DNA of 64,000 bases from Secundilactobacillus kimchicus JCM 15530 (GCF_001433995.1 NZ_AZCX01000005.1:1-64000); one strand, 5' to 3'; counted from the stretch's first letter, positions 1 through 9,936 are shown. Made by a program: numbers and translations. Notes: generated by a model from the sequence alone, not told the origin.

Positions 1-3000
1 AAGCAAGCAAAGCTTCAACTGCTAAAGATCAGGCTTCGAGTGCTGCGTCAATAGCCGCAAGTGCAGCCTCAGCAGCTAGTTCGGCGGTAACCGCAGGCGA
101 TAGTTCAGCGGCTTCCACTGCCGGTTCAATCGCCTCCAGCGCTGCTAGTGAAGCAAGCAAGGCTTCCAGTGCAGCCAACTCAGCAGCATCAGAAGCCTCT
201 AATGCAGCTTCGACAGCTTCCAGTGCAGCGTCAACTGCAACGAGTGCTGAAAGTAAAGCCTCGAGTGCGGCATCAACTGCCGCTAGTGCGGCTAGCCAGG
301 CTAGTTCGGCTGCTAGTGTGGCAGTTGATGATCAGAATGCTTCCAGCGCAGCCTCAACGGCTGCTTCAAATGCATCAGATGCAAACGATGCAGCTAAGAG
401 CGCCGCTAGCGACGCCTCAACGGCATCAACGGCAGATAGTCAGGCAAATAGCGATGCTTCGGTCGCATCAGACGCAGCCAGTTCAGCAGCTAGTCTGGCC
501 AAGGATAACCCAAGTAACGCTAACATTTCGGATGCGAACTCAACGGCAAGTTCAGCCTCAAGCGATGCAGATAGTGCAGCTAGTGTTGCCGATAGTGCGT
601 CAACGACTGCCTCGAATGCAGCGTCAACGGCCAGTGAAGAGGCAAGTAAAGCTTCTACTGCTAAAGATCAAGCTTCGAGCGCAGCCTCAGCGGCCTCAAG
701 TGCAGCATCAGAAGCAAGCTCAGCCGTGACGGCGGGCGACAGTTCAGCGGCCTCCAGCGCGGGCTTAATTGCCTCCAGCGCCGCTAGCGTAGCCTCCAGT
801 GCGGCGAGTGAAGCCAACAAGGCATCGAGTGCAGCCTCCAGCGCCGCGTCGACTGCCTCCAGTGCAGCGTCAACGGCAACAAGCGCTGAAAGTAAAGCCT
901 CGAGTGCGGCCTCAACCGCGACAAGTGCAGCGAGTCAGGCTAGTTCAGCAGCTAGCGTGGCTCAAGACACTTCAACGGCTACGAGCAATGCCTCAACAGC
1001 TTCCAACGCTTCGAATACGGCAAGTACAGCCGCTTCCGGAGCTAATCAAGACTCATCGATCGCTTCTACAGCTAGTTCGAAGGCGACAAGCTCAGCATCA
1101 ATTGCTTCAGATGCAGCCAGTTCAGCCGCAAGTTTAGCTAGCGAAAATCCAAGCAACGCTAACATCTCAGATGCAAACTCTAAGGCCAGTGACGCTTTGA
1201 GTGAGGCAAACAGTGCCGCTAGTGTGGCTTCTAGCGCCTCTACGGCCGCTTCGAGTGCGGCTTCAACAGCTAACAAAGAAGCAAGTGCTGCGTCAACAGC
1301 AGCAAGTACGGCTTCTGAGGCTGCTTCGACGGCCTCAAGTGCCGCTTCTGTTGCCAGCTCGGCAGTGACAGCAGGTGATAGTTCAGCCGCTTCCACTGCT
1401 GGTTCAATTGCCTCCAGTGCCGCTAGCGTGGCTTCAAGTGCGGCTAGTGATGCTAATAGTGCATCCACGGCGGCCAGTCAGGCATCAGATGCTGCCTCGA
1501 GTGCGGCATCGACAGCCACAAGTGCCGAGAATAAGGCATCTTCGGCAGCATCAACGGCGTCAAGTGCAGCGAGTCAAGCAAGCTCAGCTGCCAGTGTGGC
1601 CGAAGACACATCAACGGCCACAAGCAACGCCTCAACGGCAGCGTCAACGGCATCAGATGCTAACGATGCGGCTAAGAGCGCCGCTAGTGATGCCTCAACG
1701 GCTTCAGTAGCAGACAGTCAGGCAAATAGTGATGCTTCGGTAGCATCAGATGCAGCCAGTTCAACTGCTAGTTTAGCCAAGGACAACCCAAGTAATGCCA
1801 ACATTTCTGATGCCAATTCAACGGCTAGTTCGGCCTCAAGCGATGCTAAGAGTGCAGCTAGTGTTGCCGATAGTGCTTCAACGGCGGCCTCGAATGCAGC
1901 GTCAACGGCTAGTGAAGAAGCAAGTAAGGCATCTACTGCCAAAGATCAAGCTGCGAGCGCAGCCTCAGCGGCCTCAAGTGCAGCATCAGAAGCAAGTTCA
2001 GCCGTGACGGCGGGCGATAGTTCAGCGGCTTCCACTGCTGGCTCAATCGCCTCAAGTGCAGCTAGTGTTGCTTCGAGTGCGGCTAGTGATGCTAACAGTG
2101 CTTCAAACGCTGCCAAATCAGCAGCATCAACCGCCTCAAGTGCTGCATCAACCGCTTCAAGTGCAGAGAACAAAGCCTCAAGTGCTGCATCAACGGCTTC
2201 AAGCGCGGCGAGCCAAGCCAGTTCAGCTGCTAGTGTGGCAGCTGATGATCAGAATGCGAAGAGCGCTGGTTCAACTGCTTCGGGTGCTGCGTCAGGGGCC
2301 GGTCAATCAGCGAATGGTGCTGATAAAGATTCAGCTGCAGCTTCAACCGCGGCTTCCAGTGCAGCTAGCGATGCATCAGCTGCTTCAGATGCAGCCAGTT
2401 CAGCAGCTAGTTTGGCAAAAGACAACCCAAGTAACGCTAACATTTCTGATGCCAACTCAACGGCTAACTCGGCCTCAAGTACGGCTTCCAGCGCCGCTAG
2501 TGTTGCTGATAGTGCGTCAACGGCAGCTTCAAATGCAGCCTCAACGGCTAGTGAAGAGGCAAGTAAGGCTTCTACTGCTAAAGATCAAGCTTCAGAAGCC
2601 GCATCTACAGCTTCGAGTGCGGCGTCAGCAGCCAGTTCGGCAGTGACAGCGGGCGACAGTTCAGCTGCTTCCACCGCAGGATCGATTGCTTCGAGTGCGG
2701 CAAGCATTGCTTCCAGCGCTGCTAGCGAAGCAAACAAGGCTTCTAGTGCTGCTAACTCAGCCGCATCAACGGCCTCAAGTGCCGCTTCGGTTGCCTCAAG
2801 TGCTGAAAGTAAGGCTTCCAGTGCGGCCTTAACGGCTTCCACCGCAGCGAGTCAAGCCAGTTCTGCAGCCAGTGTGGCTAAGCAGGAACAAGAAGTTGCT
2901 AGCAAGGCAATTGATCAAGCAAATGGGGCAAGCTCGGCAGCAGCAAGCGATCGAACGACTGCTCAAAGTAACGCTAACGGCGCGGGTTCGGATGCCGCTA

Positions 3001-4316
3001 AGGCAAGCTCGGCAGCCAGCCAAGCAAGCAGTAGCGCCAGTCAAGCCGCAAGCCAAGCAAGTTCTGCTAGCTCAAAGGCGTCAAACTATCCTGGAAACCC
3101 AGTGATCAGTAGTGCTGCTTCAACGGCTAACAGCGCGGCCAGTGCGGCCTCAACTGCTCGAAGTACAGCTAGTTCGGCTGCTTCAACGGCTGCAAGTTAT
3201 GCGAGTGTGGCTTCAAGTGCGGCAAAGGTTGCTGCTAGTGAAGCAGAGAAAGCTAAAGAACTGACTGGCCTTGCTAACAGCGCGGCAGCAGATGCTAAGA
3301 CGCATGCAGATCAGGGTGATCAGGCAACCGCTGATAGTAGCAATGATAAGGCCAACAGCCTAGCTAGTGCTGCAAGTAACGCTGCTTCAACAGCTGCAAG
3401 TCAAGCGGCCATCGCCGCTGGCGCAAGTAGTGCTGCTTCAAGTGCGGCAAGCGTCGCGGTGAGTGCTGCTAGTACTGCTGCGGAACAAGAGGCAATTGCA
3501 ACGAGTGCGAGTCACGTGCTTGATAGTGCGGCCAATGCAGCCGATGCGGCGGCTGCCGCAGCAGCGGAAGAAGCTAACCGAAAGAAGCTCACATCGGTTG
3601 AATCCCAAGATGCAGCGGATGGGTATCACACAGTAATGACTAGTCACACTATTGTGACCGACCACGGATTGTATCGTTATGATGGGGCAACGTTCAGTCG
3701 CGCCAAGAAATTAGAATACATTCCGACCGGCACGGTCTTACATGTGACCGACATCGTGCACAATGGCGACACCACTCGGTTTGTCTTGAGCGATGGCAGC
3801 TTTATCACAGGATTACAAAGCTATTCACACTTTGTTACTGATGTTCCGGCGAAGTATGGTAATGACAATTACCGACCAGGCATCTGGGTTGTCACGAGCC
3901 GTAAGGGGATTTACGAATACTCTGGCAAGACGTTCAAGTCAGCTAAGCAGATTCGGAATGTGAAAGTGGGGACGGTACTGCACGTTAAGCGCGTCGTGAA
4001 GGCGGGCAAGACGTTCCGACTCTACTTGACGAATGGTCGCTATGTAACGGCTAACCGTAATCTAGTGGCTAAAAAGCCGGTGCAAGCTCGTTACTACACG
4101 GGTAAATTGCACGGTCGAACGGTGACAGTCACGAATGCTAAGGGCATCTTCAAGTACCGTTCAGCGAGTCTTAGCAAAGCGACCCGCGGGCAACATGTTA
4201 AGCGGGGGACGACGCTTCATGTGAAGCGGATTGTCCGGACGAACAACGTCACCCGGTTCCAGTTAACCGACGGCACGTTTGTCACAGCTTACACGAAGTT
4301 CATTAAGGTTCATTAG
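1..4316 (+). CDS. Ser/Ala-rich repeat surface protein, 5' end missing
   Basis: The reading frame is open from base 3 to the TAG at 4314-4316, so the N-terminus and signal peptide lie outside the window. About 1,170 visible codons are almost only Ser, Ala, Thr, Asp, Asn, Lys and Glu in SAAS-like heptads, probably forming an extended or coiled stalk. A landmark motif NPSNANISD recurs at nt 507, 1146, 1785 and 2424, exactly 639 bp (213 codons) apart, with a degenerate copy near 3096. The C-terminus holds three copies of a ~65-residue beta-rich unit (nt ~3620-3835, 3880-4065, 4117-4313) that resembles DUF5776, a likely wall-binding repeat of lactobacilli. No LPXTG sorting signal is present. An adhesin or glycosylated cell-surface role is inferred. 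Confidence 0.85.
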   Translation, partial: ASKASTAKDQASSAASIAASAASAASSAVTAGDSSAASTAGSIASSAASEASKASSAANSAASEASNAASTASSAASTATSAESKASSAASTAASAASQASSAASVAVDDQNASSAASTAASNASDANDAAKSAASDASTASTADSQANSDASVASDAASSAASLAKDNPSNANISDANSTASSASSDADSAASVADSASTTASNAASTASEEASKASTAKDQASSAASAASSAASEASSAVTAGDSSAASSAGLIASSAASVASSAASEANKASSAASSAASTASSAASTATSAESKASSAASTATSAASQASSAASVAQDTSTATSNASTASNASNTASTAASGANQDSSIASTASSKATSSASIASDAASSAASLASENPSNANISDANSKASDALSEANSAASVASSASTAASSAASTANKEASAASTAASTASEAASTASSAASVASSAVTAGDSSAASTAGSIASSAASVASSAASDANSASTAASQASDAASSAASTATSAENKASSAASTASSAASQASSAASVAEDTSTATSNASTAASTASDANDAAKSAASDASTASVADSQANSDASVASDAASSTASLAKDNPSNANISDANSTASSASSDAKSAASVADSASTAASNAASTASEEASKASTAKDQAASAASAASSAASEASSAVTAGDSSAASTAGSIASSAASVASSAASDANSASNAAKSAASTASSAASTASSAENKASSAASTASSAASQASSAASVAADDQNAKSAGSTASGAASGAGQSANGADKDSAAASTAASSAASDASAASDAASSAASLAKDNPSNANISDANSTANSASSTASSAASVADSASTAASNAASTASEEASKASTAKDQASEAASTASSAASAASSAVTAGDSSAASTAGSIASSAASIASSAASEANKASSAANSAASTASSAASVASSAESKASSAALTASTAASQASSAASVAKQEQEVASKAIDQANGASSAAASDRTTAQSNANGAGSDAAKASSAASQASSSASQAASQASSASSKASNYPGNPVISSAASTANSAASAASTARSTASSAASTAASYASVASSAAKVAASEAEKAKELTGLANSAAADAKTHADQGDQATADSSNDKANSLASAASNAASTAASQAAIAAGASSAASSAASVAVSAASTAAEQEAIATSASHVLDSAANAADAAAAAAAEEANRKKLTSVESQDAADGYHTVMTSHTIVTDHGLYRYDGATFSRAKKLEYIPTGTVLHVTDIVHNGDTTRFVLSDGSFITGLQSYSHFVTDVPAKYGNDNYRPGIWVVTSRKGIYEYSGKTFKSAKQIRNVKVGTVLHVKRVVKAGKTFRLYLTNGRYVTANRNLVAKKPVQARYYTGKLHGRTVTVTNAKGIFKYRSASLSKATRGQHVKRGTTLHVKRIVRTNNVTRFQLTDGTFVTAYTKFIKVH
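507..3098 (+). repeat. 639-bp tandem coding repeat
   Basis: Four NPSNANISD landmarks start at 507, 1146, 1785 and 2424 with identical 639-bp spacing. A fifth, degraded landmark (NYPGNPVIS) begins near 3087, with its Asn-Pro about 672 bp after the previous one. Each unit also carries a SAVTAGDSSAAS block and an AESKASSAAST-like block in the same order. The units differ by many synonymous changes, so they are old but length-constrained. Confidence 0.9.
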
Positions 4317-4326
4317 TCACGAGTCA

Positions 4327-4371
4327 CACAAAAGAGGGCACCCTGTTTAAACGGGGCGCCCTCTTTTGTGT
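4327..4371. terminator. Rho-independent terminator (bidirectional)
   Basis: CACAAAAGAGGGC pairs with GCCCTCTTTTGTG around a short loop. It closes the surface-protein gene and has A- and T-runs on both sides. Confidence 0.85.
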
Positions 4372-4383
4372 TGTAGCCAAACT

Positions 4384-4408
4384 AAAAGCCGGTTAACCCC
4401 CGGCTTTT
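4384..4408 (-). terminator. Rho-independent terminator of cfa
   Basis: AAAAGCCGG pairs with CCGGCTTTT. It lies just past the cfa stop codon on the minus strand. Confidence 0.75.
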
Positions 4409-4416
4409 GTGTCAGC

Positions 4417-5589
4417 TTATTGATAAATGTAATCGCGAGTCATTGGTAAGGCAGCGCCAGATGGTCCCTTGGTTAATAGGAACTGCATGACGTCGATGTT
4501 ACCTGATTGGAACGAGGCGGCGCTAGCCTGCAGGTACATGTCCCACATGCGCACGAACCGTTCATCCATCATTTCAGTAATCTCGTCGCGATGACGGTTA
4601 AAGTTTTGATCCCAGATTTCGGTGGTCTTTTGGTAATGCCGACGAAGTGGTTCAAGGTCGGCAATTTGCAAGCCAGCGTCCAGAATGTGTTGCGTGTTTT
4701 CAACAATTCCGGGCACGTAGCCACCAGGGAAGATCCACTTGTTTAACCAACCGTTGTTGGCACCCTTGCCTTGCCGAGTAATGCCGTGAATGAGCGCGAC
4801 GCCGTCCTTATTCATGTACTTGGCCACGTCGTTAAAGTAGGTGCCCAGGTTTTCTTCGCCGACGTGTTCGAACATTCCAACAGAGGTAATGTAGTCCCAG
4901 GTACGGTTACCAAGTTCCCGGTAGTCGACCAAGAGGACTTCGGCAACACCTGATAGCCCTTCATTAGTGATGCGTTGTTGGACAAAATCATACTGTTCCT
5001 GACTCAGGGTAACACCGGTGACCTTTAAGCCGTACTCCTTAGCAGCGGTCAGCATGAGCGTTCCCCAGCCGCAGCCGATATCGAGTAGCGTTTTGCCGGG
5101 TTGCGGATGGAGCTTTTTGATGATGTGGTGGACCTTGTTAAGCTGCGCGGTCTTTAGATCATCTTGCTCGGTCTCAAAGTAGGCGCAGGAATAAGTCATT
5201 GTATCATCAAGCCAGAGTTGATAGAAATCGTTCCCAAGGTCGTAGTGACTTTGAACGTCTTCCTTACTTTCAGTTTCATCGTGCTTTTGTTTTGGTAAAA
5301 ACTTAATAAACTTGGAATTATGGAAAAAACTGCCCGCCGTTTCGTATGCGCTAGTCAGTAGTTTTTCAATACTTCCATCGATTTCAATCTTCTTATCCAT
5401 GTAACCTTCACCCAAGGCGATTGAGGCATTTTTACGAATGTCTTTGATCGGAATAGGTTCGTTAAACGTGATGTGAATTTCAGGCTCACCGTTGCCGTAA
5501 ACATCGGTTTTGCCATCCCAGTAGGTGACGGCAATCGGGATGTTAAATGAACGACTCAGGAAAGTCTTGTAAAACGTTTTTTCAAGCAT
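4417..5589 (-). CDS. cfa: Cyclopropane-fatty-acyl-phospholipid synthase
   Basis: The 390-aa product matches the CFA/mycolic-acid synthase family, which transfers a methylene from S-adenosylmethionine to cis double bonds of membrane phospholipids at the cytoplasmic face. Residues ~1-110 are the divergent N-terminal lipid-binding domain. The methyltransferase core has the SAM motif [15 protein letters not shown] (~residues 165-180), then [10 protein letters not shown] and the SVGMFEHVG segment. Length is normal for lactobacilli. It is a single gene, divergent from the next one and closed by its own hairpin. In lactic acid bacteria such genes are linked to acid and stationary-phase membrane adaptation; nothing in the promoter was recognised to show this here. 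Confidence 0.95.
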   Translation of the reverse strand: MLEKTFYKTFLSRSFNIPIAVTYWDGKTDVYGNGEPEIHITFNEPIPIKDIRKNASIALGEGYMDKKIEIDGSIEKLLTSAYETAGSFFHNSKFIKFLPKQKHDETESKEDVQSHYDLGNDFYQLWLDDTMTYSCAYFETEQDDLKTAQLNKVHHIIKKLHPQPGKTLLDIGCGWGTLMLTAAKEYGLKVTGVTLSQEQYDFVQQRITNEGLSGVAEVLLVDYRELGNRTWDYITSVGMFEHVGEENLGTYFNDVAKYMNKDGVALIHGITRQGKGANNGWLNKWIFPGGYVPGIVENTQHILDAGLQIADLEPLRRHYQKTTEIWDQNFNRHRDEITEMMDERFVRMWDMYLQASAASFQSGNIDVMQFLLTKGPSGAALPMTRDYIYQ

Positions 5590-5750
5590 CAGTTTTATTC
5601 CTCCCTTAATCTCTTACAAATACAAAGGACATTATACGCTTCTGTGTCAAATGACGTAAGAAATTTTGCTTTGGAAAAGCGAGGTAAAACAGTTCATGGT
5701 ATAATACTCCTGAAACGATTACGAACAACTATCGGAGCGGAGGGACTATT

Positions 5751-6671
5751 TTGAAGAAATGGATATGGACGATTATTGTCGTCGTTATCGTGGCTTTAAT
5801 TGGCGGATACGCCTACTCAAGTCATCGATCCATGCAAAGTCAGTATGATACAGCGATGGCTGATGGAAAGAGTGCCATTCAAGATAAGAAATACAGTGAA
5901 GCAGAAACGGACTTCCAAAATGCGTTGCGCCATAAAAGTAATGACAAAACAGCGCAGGCTTATCTAAATCAGACCCAAAGTTTGGTGTCGGCGGAAAGTA
6001 ACCTGCAAAACGGTCACTTTGACGTTGCCAAGTCTGATTACAACGAGGCTAAAAATGCCAATAATGGTTCCAGTGTATTGGTAAAGCGGGCTAAGGACGG
6101 GCTGAAAAACCTCAAAACGGTCCAATTGAAGGCCGACACTTACCAACAGATTTATGACTCAGCTCTGACCCAGAACCGGGCACAACAATATACGGCTTCA
6201 AACAGTACGTTAGACCGAATCTTTAACGATGCTGAAGCCAAGCAAGCTCCTTACTCAACCGTTTACAATAAGGCCGTTGATCTGCGTAGTGCGAACAACA
6301 AAGCCATTAAAAACGGCGGTGACGGGACGCCATCTGATAAGGTGACGGCTTCAAACAGTTCAAGTTCTAGCGCTAGTTCAAGCAGCGCCTCAGCTAACTC
6401 TAACTCATCATCGGTGACTGGATTGACGGATGCCGAGAAGAAAGAGGCTAAAAATTACAAGGGCAAAAACGAGTACACCGTTGGTAAGGATCGGAAAGAA
6501 ATTAACGGTAAGACGATTACTGCGAAACAAATTCAGGAGGGTCGTAATTTAATTACGGCTAGTGGTCTGGAAGAAGGTAGCTTCTCAGATCAGGATATTC
6601 GAGATGGGTTAATTGCGGCTCACAAGGCCGGCATGACTTATGCGCAATACCTCCAAAAGAATTACAAGTAG
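5751..6671 (+). CDS. Membrane-anchored tetratricopeptide-like protein
   Basis: This 306-aa protein starts at TTG 5751 behind GGAGCGGAGGGA and an extended -10 (TGGTATAAT, 5697-5705). Residues 4-23 form a single transmembrane anchor. The next ~170 residues are helical repeats with TPR character (AIQDKKYSEAETDFQNAL and NLQNGHFDVAKSDYNEAK). A Ser/Ala/Asn-rich linker (~200-225) follows, then an 80-residue C-terminal domain ending in MTYAQYLQKNYK. The domain outside the membrane is probably extracytoplasmic. I do not recognise a named family; a role in envelope assembly is only a guess. It is monocistronic with a terminator at 6697-6737. Confidence 0.7.
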   Translation: MKKWIWTIIVVVIVALIGGYAYSSHRSMQSQYDTAMADGKSAIQDKKYSEAETDFQNALRHKSNDKTAQAYLNQTQSLVSAESNLQNGHFDVAKSDYNEAKNANNGSSVLVKRAKDGLKNLKTVQLKADTYQQIYDSALTQNRAQQYTASNSTLDRIFNDAEAKQAPYSTVYNKAVDLRSANNKAIKNGGDGTPSDKVTASNSSSSSASSSSASANSNSSSVTGLTDAEKKEAKNYKGKNEYTVGKDRKEINGKTITAKQIQEGRNLITASGLEEGSFSDQDIRDGLIAAHKAGMTYAQYLQKNYK

Positions 6672-6696
6672 CCCGCGTTAACTAACATGGGTTGAG

Positions 6697-6737
6697 AATC
6701 TGCAAGTACTCGGCATGATGAGGCTCGCAGATTTTTT
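6697..6737 (+). terminator. Rho-independent terminator
   Basis: AATCTGC pairs with GCAGATT and is followed by six T. It lies 25 bp past the preceding gene. Confidence 0.7.
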
Positions 6738-6844
6738 CATCTCACTAGACAGCGGTTTATTAAGCTTTCCTTCACGTCGTGTTCTACCATTGAAAAATAC
6801 TCAGACACCGGTATTATTAAAGGTGGTTAATAGGGGGGAAGAGC

Positions 6845-7948
6845 TTGAGTTTATATGAACGATTTGTAAATAATATCGGTATTCGGCGTTGGGTCGTTCT
6901 AGGCAGCATCATTTTTGGATTGTGGTTGCTGCGAAGCGAAATGAACATGATTTTGCTGACGTTTATCTTTACGTTTCTCGTTGTCCGGTTAATTCGATTA
7001 GTCCAGCGATACGTGAAGATTCCGTCATCGCTGATTGTCATGGCCGTTTATCTATTGGTAATTGCGGCGATGTACTTTGCCGTGACCAAGTACATTCCCA
7101 TGATTGTCAAACAAGTCACGATGATGGTTCAATCCAGTTATAATTTTTACCAAAGTTCAGCAAATGATACCAATCAGACGGTGAAGCTGATTAACGACTG
7201 GATGAACCAGTTTGACGTGGTCCCACAGGTTAAAAGTGGGCTCAAAGTGGTGGTGGACTACGTGTCCACGATCGGGTCGTTTGGCCTGACCTTTTTTCTA
7301 TCGTTTATCTTGAGCTTCTTTTTCACCGTCGAAGAAAAACAGATGGTAACGTTTAGTCAGTTGTTTTTAACCAGTCACTTTGGCTGGTACTTCCAAGATG
7401 TCGCCTACTTTGCCAAGAAGTTTTTGAACACCTTTGGCGTCGTGCTGGAGGCCCAGTTTATGATTGCGGTAGTGAACACCATCATTACGACCCTAGGACT
7501 CGCTTTTCTGCATTTTCCACAGCTTATGGCGCTCTCTATCATGGTCTTCATCTTTAGCCTGATTCCGGTCGCAGGGGTTATTCTATCCGCCATTCCGCTG
7601 ACTATCCTAGGGTATTCAGTTGGTGGATTTCAGACGGTCGCCTACATCATCATTATGTTGATTGTGGTCCACGGCCTGGAAGCGTACGTGCTGAACCCCA
7701 AATTCATGTCGTCTAAGACAGAGTTGCCCATCTTCTATACCTTTGTTGTGCTACTGGCCGGCGAAGCGTTCTGGGGCGTTTGGGGCCTGCTATTAGGGGT
7801 GCCGGTCTTTACGTTCTTCCTCGATGTGCTCGGGGTCAAGGCGGCCCACGGTCTACACGTACCGCCCGCCCGATTTCAAAAAATGAGACTTAAAAGATTC
7901 TATCGAGAAAATTCAGATTCAGATTCGAATGATGAGAAGGGAAAGTAA
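6845..7948 (+). CDS. AI-2E family (UPF0118) permease
   Basis: The 367-aa integral membrane protein has the layout of the AI-2E transporter family: paired N-terminal membrane helices (residues ~15-45 and ~60-85), a polar central region (~90-140), then about five more helices. It contains the family segment PVAGVILSAIPLTILGY and the conserved C-terminal GVWGLLLGVPVFTFFLDVLG. Family members have been proposed to export AI-2 or act as Na+/H+ antiporters; substrate cannot be read here. The start is TTG 6845, 7 nt after AGGGGGGAA. Signal peptidase begins 3 bp after the stop, so the two genes form an operon. Confidence 0.85.
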   Translation: MSLYERFVNNIGIRRWVVLGSIIFGLWLLRSEMNMILLTFIFTFLVVRLIRLVQRYVKIPSSLIVMAVYLLVIAAMYFAVTKYIPMIVKQVTMMVQSSYNFYQSSANDTNQTVKLINDWMNQFDVVPQVKSGLKVVVDYVSTIGSFGLTFFLSFILSFFFTVEEKQMVTFSQLFLTSHFGWYFQDVAYFAKKFLNTFGVVLEAQFMIAVVNTIITTLGLAFLHFPQLMALSIMVFIFSLIPVAGVILSAIPLTILGYSVGGFQTVAYIIIMLIVVHGLEAYVLNPKFMSSKTELPIFYTFVVLLAGEAFWGVWGLLLGVPVFTFFLDVLGVKAAHGLHVPPARFQKMRLKRFYRENSDSDSNDEKGK

Positions 7949-7951
7949 GTT

Positions 7952-8566
7952 ATGAAAAAAGCATTGTCGTGGCTCGTCCCAATCGCGGTTGGGATCGCCT
8001 TAGCGTTTCTAATTAAGCAATTTGTATTCGTTGTCGTTCGGGTGGATGGCCCGTCCATGGAACCTAACTTGCAAAATAACCAACACGTTTTAGCGGTTAA
8101 GCCCCTCGCAATTCACCGTTTTTCAGTTATCGTGTTTGATGCGGATGGTGTGGATGCCAACGCTAACGGACATGAAAACTACGTGAAGCGGGTCATCGGG
8201 TTACCAGGAGATTCAATCAAATACACGAAGACGGGTAAGTTATACGTTAATGGCAAGTACCAAGCGCAAAACTTCATTTCAAAATATCAACGAACAACCG
8301 GGACGGTCGCCAGTTTCAAGAATGGCTTTGACCTCGTCACGGCTGCCCGACAGTATGATTGGAGTAATAAGTGGAGCCTAGATATTGGTAATAACCGGGT
8401 CAACAAGGTCCCCAAGAACTGTTACTTCGTCCTTGGTGACCACCGGAGCGTTTCTGAAGACGGCCGGATGTACGGCTTCGTTCCTAAGAGCAAGATCTTA
8501 GGGGTTGTCAAAGCTGGCTTCTGGGCTAAGAACCATAAGATGGTCAACTCGTATTCAAATAACTAA
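7952..8566 (+). CDS. lepB: Signal peptidase I
   Basis: This 204-aa type I signal peptidase cleaves signal peptides of secreted preproteins at the outer face of the membrane. A single N-terminal transmembrane helix (residues ~7-28) is followed by the catalytic serine box GPSMEPNL (Ser ~37), the lysine box YVKRVIGLPGDSI, and the C-terminal box FVLGDHRSVSEDGR, where family members usually have GDNR(x)NSxDSR. It starts 3 bp after the permease and shares its promoter. The length suits a Gram-positive SipS-type enzyme. Confidence 0.93.
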   Translation: MKKALSWLVPIAVGIALAFLIKQFVFVVVRVDGPSMEPNLQNNQHVLAVKPLAIHRFSVIVFDADGVDANANGHENYVKRVIGLPGDSIKYTKTGKLYVNGKYQAQNFISKYQRTTGTVASFKNGFDLVTAARQYDWSNKWSLDIGNNRVNKVPKNCYFVLGDHRSVSEDGRMYGFVPKSKILGVVKAGFWAKNHKMVNSYSNN

Positions 8567-8571
8567 CACGT

Positions 8572-8602
8572 AAGCATCGCTCAAATTGGGTGGTGCTTTT
8601 TT
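8572..8602 (+). terminator. Rho-independent terminator
   Basis: A short stem, AAGCATC with GGTGCTT (one wobble), is followed by a T-run just past the signal peptidase gene. Confidence 0.55.
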
Positions 8603-8764
8603 GAATTGGCTATCGGACAAATAAAGCGCAGGTGACGGGATAGCCTGTGAATGGTGAATGGTCACGCTTACACATTTGTGAAACGCTGATTTTGTACTGA
8701 AATAAACGCCGATATGGTGTAAAATGATGGGGTACTTTTAAATGAAAGAAAGAGGTTATTACCC

Positions 8765-9457
8765 ATGGCAAAACTTGTATTAATCCGTCACGGCCAAAGT
8801 GAATGGAACTTATCTAACCAATTTACTGGTTGGGTTGACGTTAATTTGAGCGACGAAGGTGTTAAGCAAGCTCAAAACGCTGGTAAGTTGATCAAGGAAG
8901 CCGGCATTGAATTCGACTACGCCTTTACTTCTGTATTAACGCGTGCCATCAAGACGTTGCACTACGCTTTGGAATACTCAGACCAACTCTGGATTCCAGA
9001 AACTAAGACTTGGCGCTTAAACGAACGTCACTACGGTGCTTTGCAAGGCCAAAACAAGGCCGAAGCCGCTGAAAAGTTCGGTGAAGACCAAGTCCACATC
9101 TGGCGTCGTTCATACGATGTATTGCCACCACTTTTGAGTGCTGACGACGAAGGTTCAGCTGCAAAGGACCGTCGTTACGCTAACTTGGATCCACACATCG
9201 TGCCAGGTGGTGAAAACTTAAAGGTTACCCTTGAACGGGTAATGCCTTTCTGGGAAGACGAAATTGCGCCTAAGTTATTAGACGGCAAGAACGTCATCAT
9301 CGCAGCCCACGGTAACTCATTACGTGCCTTGAGCAAGTACCTTGAAAACATCTCAGACGAAGACATCATCAACTTGGAAATGAAGACTGGCCAACCAGTT
9401 GTTTATGACTTTGATGATAAGTTGAATGTGACGAATAAGACTAAGTTGGGCGAATAA
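8765..9457 (+). CDS. gpmA: 2,3-bisphosphoglycerate-dependent phosphoglycerate mutase
   Basis: The 230-aa enzyme interconverts 3- and 2-phosphoglycerate in glycolysis. The phosphohistidine motif [10 protein letters not shown] (His ~9), the substrate segment [20 protein letters not shown] and the second histidine in [14 protein letters not shown] are all present. Length and sequence are those of the dPGM family. Codon use is strongly biased (highly expressed type). It starts at ATG 8765 after AAAGAGGTTATTACCC. It is monocistronic and followed by an unusually structured spacer (9473-9803). Confidence 0.97.
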   Translation: MAKLVLIRHGQSEWNLSNQFTGWVDVNLSDEGVKQAQNAGKLIKEAGIEFDYAFTSVLTRAIKTLHYALEYSDQLWIPETKTWRLNERHYGALQGQNKAEAAEKFGEDQVHIWRRSYDVLPPLLSADDEGSAAKDRRYANLDPHIVPGGENLKVTLERVMPFWEDEIAPKLLDGKNVIIAAHGNSLRALSKYLENISDEDIINLEMKTGQPVVYDFDDKLNVTNKTKLGE

Positions 9458-9472
9458 AGAATAGAGTGTGGA

Positions 9473-9570
9473 ACGGGGCGGTTAGGTCACGGCGTGTAAG
9501 ACGGGAAGTCAGGAAATCCTGCTTTTGGATTTTGTGACTTTTTGGCTTACACATTAGTGACCTGCCCCGT
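9473..9570 (+). ncRNA. Long imperfect hairpin in the gpmA 3' region
   Basis: Six nested helices pair in order around one loop: ACGGGGC/GCCCCGT, GGTCAC/GTGACC, GTGTAAG/CTTACAC, AAGTCA/TGACTT and AAATCC/GGATTT, separated by small internal loops. The whole ~98-nt block can fold as one rod. It may protect the gpmA mRNA end, act as a small RNA, or be the relic of a miniature inverted-repeat element. Function is unknown. Confidence 0.5.
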
Positions 9571-9597
9571 GGAACACGTTTCGGCCACGCTGCCTAT

Positions 9598-9623
9598 GCC
9601 GTCTCCCTGGGGGGCGGCTTTTT
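9598..9623 (+). terminator. Probable rho-independent terminator after gpmA
   Basis: GCCGTC pairs with GGCGGC (one G-T wobble) and is followed by TTTTT. Confidence 0.55.
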
Positions 9624-9647
9624 GTGTGAGTGGGCGATGTCATCTCC

Positions 9648-9803
9648 GACGGTCGCTGTTAGTGCGCTGTGGGGACCGGTCCGAGCCTGAGGAGCGGTCT
9701 CGAACCTCGCATTGAAGCCCCGCTTACGGGTCTCCAATGGCGTCCCGCGGTGTAAGTGCTAAAGCACTAACGCCGCTGTCACCGCGCACCAACAGCGATC
9801 GTC
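9648..9803. repeat. Hairpin repeat element, copy 1 (156 bp)
   Basis: The ends are 20-bp inverted repeats (18/20 match; left 9648-9667, right 9784-9803). The interior shares long blocks with copy 2 at 27395-27548: GAGCGGTCTCGA, CTCGCATTG, GGGTCTCCAATGGCG and GTAAGTGCTAAAGCACTAAC, the last with an AGTGCT/AGCACT hairpin. It carries no ORF. It resembles a miniature inverted-repeat or REP-like intergenic element. Confidence 0.75.
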
Positions 9804-9936
9804 TCCGATTGTGAGAGTTTCTGATTTAACTAACAACGAAACAGAATCAAAAATGATCACTCGCCATGGGTGATCATTTTTGGTGACAATGCTGGACTAA
9901 CAAAATATTAGTAAAAATCGAATGGAGTTTAAAACC

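Noticed and set aside
148-2850. Several long alternative-frame and antisense ORFs inside the Ser/Ala repeat gene (some Ala/Glu-rich, some Gln/Arg/Leu-rich)
   Set aside because: They are mirror products of the repetitive GCN/AGY codons, have no SD sites and recur with the repeat period.
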